Source of the DNA: Laccaria trichodermophora
Taxonomy: Eukaryota > Basidiomycota > Agaricomycetes > Agaricales > Hydnangiaceae
Direction of reading: 5' to 3'
DNA length: 64,000 bases
NCBI GenBank assembly: GCA_018417955.1
Contig: JACTVC010000024.1
Coordinates: 248,001 to 312,000, forward strand
The position numbers and the translations under genes were made by a program. Under the pieces are notes generated by a model that was not told the DNA's origin, ran no database searches, and saw only the letters and a list, made by a program, of their open reading frames with translations. Position 1 is the first letter of the stretch. Each line of letters starts with the position of its first letter. Shown in pieces: positions 47,359 through 57,580 of the stretch.

Positions 47359-47750
47359 TTTAACCTACAAAAACCGAAAATGCCTACATTTGACAAGGCC
47401 ACACATTGTCCACACATGAAAGACTTCATGGCTGGGGGCAGTGGGAAGGAGAATGAGCAGGAGGACAAGTCAAGTGGCGGTGACAGTGAGAATGAGTGAA
47501 ATCTTATCATGGTGTGATTGCTGGTGCTGTCAGGTGTATCACACAACCATAATCACTGTTTTACCCCCATCTGGATATTTTCTCTCATCCCTCACACTGC
47601 ATCCATTGTATTGCCTGTAAACTTTTATAGGATGTTGGCTACAGTCTTACATTTCTTCTTATGTTCATTATTTACTTGGAAGTGACCTTAAAACTTTTTG
47701 GTTCTCATTTTGGATTTTGACTGTATCAGAAGCAGGTGGATCACTGTACT

Positions 47751-48100
47751 TGCTGACTCAAGTATACAGAACTTTGAATGATATCAATTGGATTAGCAGT
47801 TGTTGAGATATAGGTGTAAGAAAAGGGCTTGTTTTGGGGTAGATGATGAAACAAGGCCCATTCTTACACCTATATCTCAACAACCACTACTCCAATTGAA
47901 ATGATTCAAGGTTCTGTATACTTGAGTATGATAGTACTATATATTTTTCCAACTCTCATATGAAGTATTTGTAAAACTGTCAAAACCTTATCTTTGATCT
48001 ACCCAAAACAAGCCCCTTCCTTACACCTATATCTAAACAAAGGCTACTCCAATTGAAATGATTCAAAGTTCTGATACCTGAGTAGGGTAGTACTTAATTC
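47751..48100. repeat. 95-bp inverted repeat followed by a direct third copy
   Basis: 47751-47845 (TACTCAAGTATACAGAACTT through GAGATATAGGTGTAAGAAAA) is mirrored at 47850-47945 with only a few bases between, and the second arm is repeated directly at 48000-48090. The first pair could form a long hairpin. The flanking stretch 47370-47740 shows nothing assignable. Confidence 0.75.
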
Positions 48101-48380
48101 TTCATATTTTTTCAGACTCTCACATGAGATATTTATGGAGCTGGCAAAAGCTCATTTTTTCATGTTTTTCTACATGAAGCAGAGAATGAGATCCAGACCT
48201 CATATTCATGTCAAACCTGTATAGAATATTTGTATATTATCATATTTATATGGTAACTAGTCCCCAGAACTTGAGGAAGATATAGTATTTTTTATGTGGT
48301 GCAAAACTTATAGTGAGTCACTGTATGTACATGCAGCTGGACTTGCATAAGAGTGCAGTTTGAACAACAGGCATGGAGAC

Positions 48381-48480
48381 CTGTACTTTATGCTCCCCAG
48401 GATGTTCCATATGGACTCCATGGAAGGGGGGATGGATTCCACAAATATCAGATGGATTCCATGGCTCAATCTGACCTTAT
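48381..48480 (+). mobile_element. truncated CAG-type end with TCCATATGG repeats
   Basis: CTGTACTTTATGCTCCCC followed by TGTTCCATATGGACTCCATGG and AGATGGATTCCATGG words, then unrelated AT-rich sequence. An E3-family end without a partner. Confidence 0.5.
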
Positions 48481-49730
48481 GCTGAACTTAATTTTAAAGG
48501 GTTCCTATGATATTTATATTTTGTTGCAATGTATTAGATAGAACTACATAAATTTATTGTACTACATTTATTATGTAAGGGATGGGGAAGTGGTGGGGGG
48601 TGGTGAAGGAAGGGGGAACAAGTCTCCATGAAAATGAAAATGCCATTCTTGAGGTGAGCTATTCTTCTGGATGTGCTACAGTCCTTGGGGATATTATCTG
48701 GGAACAATATTTGCAATATTTGATGATCTGTTAGGTATTGCAGACTGACCTGTAATTTTTGTATTTGTACTGATGACTGAACTCTTTCCAGTTTCTCACC
48801 TTGTTTGAGCCAACCATTGCCATGCAGTTTGGATTCCAGAAAAAGACAGTACTTATCAGTCCCCCAAGTCCTGCAGGACTCACAGGATTCCTGGGGATTC
48901 CTCAGGACTACACTATAATTTTGGTGATTTTGAGTTGGAGGAGAAAAATTCTGTCAAGTCCTCAGGATTCCTGAGGACTACATGTCATTTGAACAATAAG
49001 TTAATGCTAAGAATGCCTCATGATAGGTAAATTTCACCAGTGAAAAATAAGATGTATTGAATGTAATTAATTAAGTATATTTACTACAATTTAATTTTAA
49101 AGGGAGGAGGAAGGAGTGATGAAAAGTGATGAAGGGATGGTGGTGGGGAGTGAGAAGGGAAAGGAGAGGAGTAATGGAGGGGGGAGGGAGTGTGGAGAGG
49201 GAGAGGGAGGGGAATGATAGAGGGGGGAGCATGGAAGGGGGAGCAATGGAGGAGTGATGAAGGGAGGGAGGTCTTATCAGTGCCCCCCTAATTCCTGCAG
49301 GAATCCGGTCATTCCTGCGGATTCCGGTGGATTCCGGAGGAATGAAATTTGGCAGGGAGGCCTGCTATTTTTTTCATTCCGGTGCCTTATCATTCCAGCG
49401 GAATTTGGGCATTCCGGAATTCACACCGGAATGTTCCGCGGAATCCACAGGAACGGAACGCAACGGAACGGAATGCAACGGATTTATTTGGATATATCAT
49501 TTGTTTGTTTATTTCACTCATGTTACCAAACAAAGCCAACGTTCATTCCTTCCCATCCCCCACCATCGTCTTTCTCCTCTGCCCCCTTCTGACCGCCCAT
49601 CATGGGCTAGGATGACGACGACGACAACCCCGACCACGGCACACGACCCGTTAACGGCCATGAACAACGAGATGACCAGGCGAGCACATCGCGGCAACGA
49701 GGCAATGTGAAGGTACGGCGGAGAGACGAC

Positions 49731-49764
49731 GATGAACGACGACGTTGGATCGTCGTCGTTCATC
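49731..49764 (+). other. 14-bp perfect hairpin (first module of E5)
   Basis: GATGAACGACGACG and CGTCGTCGTTCATC close a 6-nt loop. A weaker CACATCGCGGC/GCAATGTG pairing precedes it (49685-49709), giving the usual two-hairpin order. Confidence 0.7.
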
Positions 49765-49864
49765 CTCTTCACAACCCCGTGAGTCCCTCACCCGTTTATC
49801 ATTGCTGACCAGCTTTTCAAGTGCCACGTCGCCCGTCAAAATTATCTACATTTAACTAACAACA

Positions 49865-50620
49865 GATACAATGACCACCCACACCCCAGGAAAACACCCC
49901 ACCACCCACGGAAACACCCCACCACCCACGAAAACCACACGCCGCCCACGAAACGACACCCAGCACCCTTCTACACTGCAAGCGGACACAAAAACTCCCC
50001 ACCACACCCACGAAAACACCCCAGCACCATCACAAACCCACGCCGCCCACGCAATGACGCCCAGCGTACACAAAAACCCCACGCCGCCCACGAAATGACG
50101 CCCAGCGTACACGAAAACCCCACGCCGCCCACGAAATGACGTCCAGCGTACACGAAAACTCCACGCCGCCCACGAATCAATGCCCAGCACCCATCTACAC
50201 TGCCAGCGGACACGAAAACACCCCACCACACTCACGAAAACACCCTAGCGCACACAACAACCCCACGCCGCCCACGAAATAACACCCAGCGCCCTTCTAC
50301 ACTGCCAGCGGACACGAAAACACCTCACCACACTCACGAAAGCACCCTAGCGCACACAACAACCCCACGCCGCCCACGAATAACGCCCAGCGCTCTTCTA
50401 CACTGCCAGCGGACACGAAAACACCCCACCACACCCACGAAAACACCCCAGCACCATCGAAAACCCCACGCCGCCCACGAATCAATGCCCAGCGCCCATC
50501 TCACACTACCAGCAAACATGAAGACACCCCAGTACACACAACACCCCCACCCTGCCCACGAAACGACGCCCAGCTCCCATTCCCCCTCAACAGGGCCCAC
50601 CTTTCCGTTGCAATGTCACA
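49865..50620 (+). repeat. CA-rich tandem core of E5
   Basis: Units around CCCCACGCCGCCCACGAAAT and CACTGCCAGCGGACACGAAA with a period near 50 or 100 bp. It is nearly devoid of T on this strand. Long frames on both strands (for example 50235-49852 minus) are by-products of this composition. Confidence 0.8.
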
Positions 50621-50648
50621 TACATCTTAATTACTTTAGTATACACAC

Positions 50649-50683
50649 GGCGAGATGGCGGGAATCCCACCCACCATCTCGTT
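50649..50683 (+). other. hairpin with conserved AATCCCA loop in E5
   Basis: GCGAGATGGCGGG and CCCACCATCTCGT pair around AATCCCA with one mismatch. The homologue is at 28946-28980. The two stems differ at several positions, mostly with matching change on the other side. Confidence 0.65.
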
Positions 50684-50720
50684 TTTCATTTCTCATTGAT
50701 GTGATGGGGGACACTAACCC

Positions 50721-50775
50721 ATTGTCATGTCACTGACATGGCAATTAGACGACGAATGACGATGCATTCGTCGTC
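50721..50775 (+). other. double-hairpin module (second module of E5)
   Basis: ATTGTCATGTCA with TGACATGGCAAT (50721-50745, one mismatch), then an 11-bp perfect stem GACGACGAATG with CATTCGTCGTC (50748-50775). Confidence 0.75.
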
Positions 50776-50983
50776 GTTTGTCCACGACGCTACATACATA
50801 CAGCCTTAGTACATACTTATTAATTAAATTAAGATTTCTTAAAATGGAAATAAGATACCCTTTGCCCTAGTATAACAGTATGGGATGGGACTGCAAGTTC
50901 CTCCCACGTCTTTCTTCCCCCCCCACTTTGTTCTTGCTACAGCATTTCGCTTTTTTTACCTTTTAACCTTTGTCTCTACCATC

Positions 50984-53900
50984 ATGAGTGCCAGAGAACT
51001 TCGTTCCCTACAAGCTGGGGTGACTTCCCCTCCCAAACGAGGCCGGAAACGTGGCCAGTCTAATTCTGAAGCAACAAGTAGCAAGCGCTCTAAGGCCACA
51101 GCTAAGAGTGACAATGAGGAGAGTGGTGAGGGAGAACCAGCAGCTGGGAAGAGCACCACAAGGAAGGGAAAGGCTGGTGGTAAGAAGGGAAAAGGAGCAA
51201 GGTATGTGGCCTACCTGATTTCAGTACTTGTGTGCTGACTATTCTATTTAGGATGACAGGTGCCCAACGAGCAGCCAGTGACAAGGCTGAGAATGAAAAG
51301 GGCATCCCAGCTAAACTGACACCGTGAGCTTTTTTTACTTTACTTTTATTTAATTATTTAACATGTGATATTGATAGTGTCGAACGAGCTCTTGAAGCTG
51401 CCAACACTTCTGTTGCACCTCCCAAGCGTGCTGGCCGCTCATCCACTGCCTTCCTCCCCCCTGGTCCTACTGTTTCAAGTAGCCGTCCACGTATCAATCG
51501 CGAGCCTGCAGTTACTGCCACTGGTGAAGAAACTGGTGAGGAGAGCAATGGGGAAGATGGTGAGGAGAGCAATGGGGAAGATGGTGAGGAGAGCAAGGGG
51601 GAAGATGGTGATGTTGGCAAGGCTCAAGGTAATAATTGTTTTATTGTTGTTGTTTCATCTGTTGATTTTTTAATTTTTTTAGATGTTGATAAATCTATGA
51701 GCCATGATCATGTGGTCGAAGGTAGTATTTCAATTTGAACTGTGTCACTTCAGCCATTGATTATACTTGTCTAGCTATCAAACTTTCTGCGAAGGAGAAG
51801 GAGGTTGTCCGATTTGGCCCACCAAGGGGCCGTCGTCAGGTCAAGTCAGGTTCTGGTCATCATGAGCCTATTACTGCAGGTATTACTTATTTTATTATTG
51901 TTGTTCCATGTGTTTATTATTTTTTCTAGATGTTACAAGCCATGATCAGGTGGTCAAAGGTGATATTTTGGTTTGATTGGTTGTTTCAGCTATTTATTAT
52001 ACTTGCCCAGATATCAATCTTTCTGGTCTTGCACCTCCTGAGCAGGAAGAGCCTGCTAATGGGTCTTCACGCTCTACCGGAGGTGTGTTGCGTGGGCGTG
52101 CTCTTGGAAATAATTTCAATATAGGTGATCTTGTTGGTAATGTGCCCCAAGACATCGCACCTCTTGCCAATGGTCGAATTAATGTTACAATTGTGCAACA
52201 ACCTCCTTCAGACACTGTCATCGAGAACGCCACCTCACTTCTGAATGTCAGGTCTCCCTGTTATGAAACTTTGGGCCCAATCTTGAAAAAAGTTGCAAAG
52301 TCCTATTCTCCTGTGCGCAGTGAGTACTTTATTATTTATAGATTTAGAATATATAATAAAGCTTCTCAGAACACAATTATCGTGTCTATGTTTTAGATCA
52401 GAATCAGTGGTCTATCATGGGGCATTACAATATTGTAGTTGAGGATGATGAGACTGCTGTTTGGGAGGAGGATGAGATTGGTAAGGTGACACATATTCTT
52501 CTGGTAAGTTTTATTGCTTGTTCTTGATTTCAATTTAGCTCAAATTATATCTAGGAAATGGACCATGAGCAGTTGGTTGCCTCTGCAATCCCCCCATCAT
52601 TCCATCGGCGCTCTACTTCTATCGGTTCTCACTCAGCATCTGTTCCTCGTTCTGCTTCTGTAGTTTCTTCTGATTCTCGTGGACAGTCTCTTGCATCATC
52701 TGTTAGTACAGCTGAGGTGTCTGGCCCTTCTAAGCTTTCTAAAGAGCACAAAGCTCTTCTTCTGGACTATCTTGGGATTGACAGAGACCTTGCCTTTCTG
52801 GAATCATCTGGGTTACGCTCATCATACCAGAAGTTTAAAGCTATCATAGATTCCACTCCTAAAGTTATAAGCTTGGGCAAGGATGAAGAGTGGAAGGCAC
52901 AGTTTGATGGTGCAGCTGTCTGGGTTCCAAATCTTGTCACCTTCATTGAAATCTTTATCGCCAAGTCCCAGTTCTATCAGTTTTGGAGGCCGCTTTTTCT
53001 ACGAGCACAGGAATATCCTGAGATGCGAGATTGGCTTGATGAGGCAGAGGATTGCCTTTCCACTGAAGATTTGTGGGAGAAGGGTAGTCGAAATCTGGGC
53101 TTTCCTAACTTGAAGAACTGGCTTGAGAAAAAAGATCGGGAGGTAGAGATGAAGAAACGTGATCGGAAGGGAAAGAGGAAGGCTCCAGATAGTCCAAAGA
53201 AAAAGAATCATGACAGGGTGGTGCAGAGGAAGCACAAGAAGGTTAAACAGGCAAGGGATTCAGAGGAGGAGGAGGAGGATGCTTCTGAGTAAGTAGTGCT
53301 GTGACTTTTTTTTGTTTCTTTTTTACTATGGTTTGAGCCTGGACAAAGAAAACTGATTTGTACAATAGTTCTACTTCTTTTTTCAGACTGGCTTGTTTGT
53401 TACTATCATCAGTTATCTCTCTTGTACTCCAGCACTGGATTCTAGTCTGGCTTTTCATCTGGTCAAATTTACTTTTATGTGCATCTGCCACCACTCCAGT
53501 GCAACAACCATTTCCAAATATTCCATTTAGTACTTTCAGTGACACAATCCAAATGATCTTTGGCTCTAATGTCTCTTTGGCCACTGTTCTTGCAGTGTCA
53601 TTCACATTATTTGAAAATCCTGATCTATTGAATCTTCATTTTCGTCAACAACAACGGATATATGGTGATGAAAACAAAGTCCAGATTTCAGGATGGATAA
53701 TTGCATTGATCAATGCCCTAGTGGACAAACTTGGAAACAAAAGAACTGAAACTTTATTCTCTGAAATTGAACTTGCACGAAAGCCAGATCAAAAGGCAAA
53801 GGTTGATATTCTTGCTGGAAAGCTTGACAAACTAGCTGGCTGTCTAAAACTATCAACATTTGATGAGAAGGGAAGCTATAAAGGAAAATTACTTCCTCTA

Positions 53901-55749
53901 TCACACAGTAGGATAGAACCAGCTTATGTCATCTGTCCCCCTTCATTTGCATGTCAAACTCAAGACTGTAGTCCAAGATCATTGCGTCAATCCACCAAAA
54001 GTTCTGACATACCATTGGTTACTTTGATCAAAAGGCAGACAGTATACCAACATGTACCTGTGCTCACTGGAAAGTGTCCAAGCTGCAAAACATTATATGC
54101 AGCTGATCATGAAAGATATGAAGATACATCAACTGTTGAGAATACTTTTAAACGAGTCTATATAAACTCAGCCAAATATTTGAAAGTTGGCCAATCAATC
54201 TGGGTTGATCGTGGGTTTGCACTGGCAGCTTTAAATGCTATGTATAATTTCCATGGTTCAGCATCTGCATTTTCAGAGTACTGGAACAATACATATGGAA
54301 CAAGAGAAGTTTCAATTACACGTGCTCATGTCTGGCAAGCATTTGTACAACAATCTGTTCGCACAATTGCTGAGGAATCTGAATTTGATGCTGAATTTGA
54401 TGATGGATTAAATATCAAAGAAGTTACTACTCAAGCATTTTCACTCTTGGGAGAAGATGGAATTATCAGAGCTTCAGAGGGTCATGCTTGTATTGAGTGT
54501 ACTCAAAAACGCAAAGATACAAGTGATGTGGTTTTTAATAATCCAGCAGCTGTTGTTGGTGTTGATGCTACAGATGAAAATATTCCTGCCTTGGCAGAAC
54601 CTCCTGAGGACATGGAAGTTGATGCACCTCAGGTCCCTTCAGATGATAACATGGATACTGATGATATCCCAAATATAAAAATGGTTGTTCTTGATGGTAT
54701 AGTCATGGGTCCCCAGGTAAATGAATTACCTTTATATTCTTGTCATAGAGTTTGTTTGTTCACAATAATCTTTTTTAGCACTGTGCATATGATAACTGCA
54801 CAAATGACCTTTCTAACTCTCGTGGTGGATCTCTATGTGATATACATCACATAGAGCTTGCTTCTAAATGCTTAGTCTGTGGTTGTAATAACAGGAGAGT
54901 AGAAAGAACACTTGCATGCCAACAGCATGAACCACAGTGGCGTAAACATGCAAAGAACAGCAAACGCCACAACCAAGCTGGAGTCCGTCGGATGTTACAA
55001 CGCCCTGGGGAGAATAACCCTTGGGAGCCAAATCGTAGAGGACCAAATCCCCAACAACATGATGATCCGAATGCAGAACCACGAGAACCCCCCAATTACT
55101 TTCGTGCAGGTAGATTCTATTGTGTTGAAACTGTTTGTGCACCTTGTGGTGTTGTCATTGCTTGGACAAAGTTTGATAAGTCAGAATCACCAACAAATAT
55201 TTTGAACTGGCTAGGAAAGATTTATCCAACAGAAGAATCAAGGCCTGATTATATCTGTATTGATAAAGGCTGTCAAGTACTTGCCACTGCAGTGGCAAAT
55301 GGAAGTTGGGAGATTTGGAAAAAAACTACTCGATTTATTGTGGATGCCTACCACTACATCAATCACCGAGTAGCAGACTTCCTATGCCAGAAATATTGTA
55401 ATCCTTCACCTGGTGATGGATCTGCTCCAAATCTGGTAGTCATAGCACATGATAAGAATGGAAGGCCATATCTAAAGCGAGCATTCAATACACAGGTATT
55501 TATTCATGTATATTTCTGAGCTTGATACTAAAAATATTCTAGGTTTGTGAACAACTCAATGCATGGCTTGGTGGCTATCAATCAATTCTCAAACGTATGA
55601 CACCAGGCAATTTTAACTGGTTCATACACACCATGTTATTCTACCATACAAAGTATGTTCTCCACAAACAGCAGATGAAGAAACCAGAAGAAGGTGAGGA
55701 GGATAACTTGGGTTTAGATGAAGATGTCCAGGATGATGAGGATAACTAA
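50984..55749 (+). CDS. intact 12-exon gene: CxC5/CxC6-like cysteine-cluster transposase, KDZ-associated (copy P4)
   Basis: Exons: 50984-51201, 51252-51323, 51378-51628, 51683-51721, 51754-51879, 51930-51959, 51990-52319, 52397-52503, 52555-53288, 53387-54716, 54779-55495 and 55543-55749. All introns are GT-AG, phases agree, and the exon sum is 4161 nt (1386 aa plus stop). N-terminus: basic PPKRGRKRGQ (about residues 16-25), then three GEESNGED-like acidic repeats. A Lys/Arg-rich tail ends near residue 636. The CxC5-like region has Cys 819, 825 and 830, CPSC (866-869) and CIEC (1004-1007). The CxC6-like region has many Cys/His from HCAYDNC (1080) to CQQH. The C-terminal core has YICIDKGC (Asp1241), IVDAYHYINH (Asp1268) and CEQLNAWLGG (Glu1321), a candidate DDE triad (inference). 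Five decayed homologues in this window support the frame. Likely a nuclear transposase for E5 and related elements. Confidence 0.88.
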
Positions 55750-56489
55750 ATGACAGCAAAGGGTAGTATAAAGAAGTGTATACTAGTGTAATAGAAGTGT
55801 GCAGAAGTGTATATAGAAGTGTATATTAGTGTAAATTCACCAGATTCCAGTTCCATTCCTGAGGATTCCTGAGGATTCCTGAGGATTCCTGAGGATTCCT
55901 GTCCCATTCCTGTGGATTCCAGTTCCATTCCTGAGGATTCCTGTGGATTCCTGAGGATTCCTGCAGGAATGGGTGGGGCACTATAAAGTACTGAAGGGAG
56001 GAGGGAGTGGTAGAGTGATGGAGGAGGAGCAATGGAGGGAGGGGGAGTGATGGAAAGAGGGAGAGCTCACTCACCTGGGCTCATCATCAACTGTTTCCAT
56101 TCATGGGGGCTGGCTGTTGTCTGTGGGTGGCATCCGCCGTTTGTCGAGGGTGGGTGCTCATGAAGGGTGGTGGGCGCTGGTCGCCATTTGTTGTTCATGG
56201 GTGCCAGGTGCTTGTCCGTGGGGGCTGGCCATTCATTTGCAGGCGGTGGGTGTCATTTGCTGTGGTTTGGGTGGTGGTGGCAGGCCCTCGTGCAATGGTG
56301 GCATTGCCCATTGTCTGGGCAGTTGTTGGTTGTCGAGGGTGGGTGGTTGTTGGGGGTCATTGTTGTCCAGGGATGGGGTGTCGTCGTCCATGGGCACTCA
56401 ACATTGGTGTTTGTGGGCAGTCATGGTTGTGTGTGGGGGTGTTGTATTCATCTGTGGCATTGTTGTTGTCGCTGTCCCTCATCATCCTG

Positions 56490-57100
56490 GCATTGAAGAA
56501 GAATGAAAGTTCAACACAAGGAGACGGAAATCGGTCATTGACCATGAGTACAAAGGAAAAGGGAGAGAAAAAGGAAAATGTCAATGGACAAAGGGAGAGA
56601 CTAAAGGAGTACGTAGCATTGATAAAACCTAAAAAGCTTAAGACGTGCATACGCGCTGCCACCCTCAGTGCGGGCGTCCCAGTTGTTGTCAACTCAACCC
56701 TACTGTCCAGCCTCCAGACAAAGCTTCGGTCTTGTCAAGAATTGTCATAAATAATAAACAACAATAAAAGAAAAAGGAATGAAATAAAGTGTATGCTGAA
56801 TGAGACACTGAACCAAAACCCTTCAAAATGAATGCTGGGAAGACCAACCTAAGAATTAGCCAGCATTGACATCAAAGTGAGAGGTTGTTTGCAGTAAGAT
56901 GCCAACAATTACGCCAGTCATTTGGAGTCCTTCAGCCTCACACACACCTTGAAAGAAATTGCTTGAAGGACTTTCAGTGCTCCTAAAAATAAAAATAAAA
57001 CTTTCATAGTTTAATAAAATTCAAAAAGTGCACCAAAATTCAAAACACATAAAAAACAATGAACAAATGGAAGTGCCATGAATAAACCATTCAGCACTTC
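56490..57100 (+). other. ordinary-composition segment inside the GT-rich core of E6
   Basis: The GT-rich core of E6 (56100-56480 and 57105-57330) is interrupted by about 600 bp of ordinary composition. It contains a frame tail with KEKGEKKENVNGQRERLKEY and VPVVVNSTLLSSLQTKLRSC, ending at TAA near 56750. E4, of the same family, lacks this segment. It may be a captured host fragment. No family recognised. Confidence 0.4.
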
Positions 57101-57580
57101 CACAGCGTGTGGGTGTTCGTTGGCCTGAAAGTGGCCATTGACATGGCATGCATGGTTTACATGCATGCTACATCAGTGGTTTTGTGGTGGCACCGTTTGT
57201 TGGGCACCACCATCGTTGTTGTTGTTGTCATGGCTGTCGATGTTGTCATCGTCGTCGTGGTTTGTTGTGTGGTCCTCATTGTGGGCGAGGTTGTGGGTGG
57301 TGAGGAAAGAGAGAGTTGATGTGATGTGTCACATATGATCAACAAACATGTGCATGGGATGCATCACATCACATGATGTATCCAAGCACATGCTTATAGG
57401 TCATGTGACTCATCACATGCATCAATCCTGGGACTAGTCCTGTCTGAAAATCCTCAGAACTGTCTTCAGTCCTCAGGAATGGACCCCCCACAGGACTGAA
57501 AACAGCCAATACTCAGTCCTGGGACTGTGCAAAAATCCTCAGGAATCCTGCAGGAATCTGTGGGGGACAATAAAGACCTC

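Larger units (their letters stand above)
49260..56001 (+). mobile_element. candidate autonomous transposon E5 (6.7 kb) with 8-bp TSD AAGGGAGG
   Basis: The element proper is 49268-55993. AAGGGAGG occurs at 49260-49267 and 55994-56001. Ends: left GAGGTCTTATCAGTGCCCC, right (reverse complement) CAGTACTTTATAGTGCCCC, both leading into ATTCCTGCAGGAATCC. Subterminal fields of ATTCC/GGAAT near-palindromes lie at 49295-49480 and 55845-55970. Inside are two double-hairpin modules, a CA-rich tandem core (49865-50600), the AATCCCA hairpin and the complete 12-exon gene at 50984-55749. The insertion site is a purine-rich tract of E6, so the short TSD alone is weaker evidence than in E1-E4. The termini and gene content are strong. 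Confidence 0.88.
48847..57580 (-). mobile_element. element E6, interrupted by the autonomous element E5
   Basis: Left end CAGTACTTATCAGTCCCCC (48847). Right end (reverse complement) GAGGTCTTTATTGTCCCCC (57580). Without the 49268-55993 insert and one TSD copy it is about 2.0 kb, close to E1 and E3. Subterminal words GTCCTGCAGGACT and TCCTCAGGAATCC match E4. The left 100 bp (ATTTTGGTGATTTTGAGTTG) and right 250 bp also match E4. Flanks GAAAAAGA and GAAAAGAT are similar but not an exact TSD. Confidence 0.75.

Noticed and set aside
53281..53292. Ending the N-terminal gene at TAA 53290 and treating the CxC5/CxC6-like part as a separate gene starting at 53358
   Set aside because: A GTAAGT donor overlaps the stop and a TTTTTTCAG acceptor at 53386 restores the frame. 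The total exon length is then an exact multiple of three, and copy P2 shows both parts in the same order.
13753..57580. Assigning the shared-end elements to hAT because of the 8-bp TSD
   Set aside because: Their ends do not follow the hAT terminal pattern seen in the real hAT at 30175, and the only gene-bearing member encodes a CxC5/CxC6-like protein. hAT cannot be fully excluded without a cross-mobilisation test.
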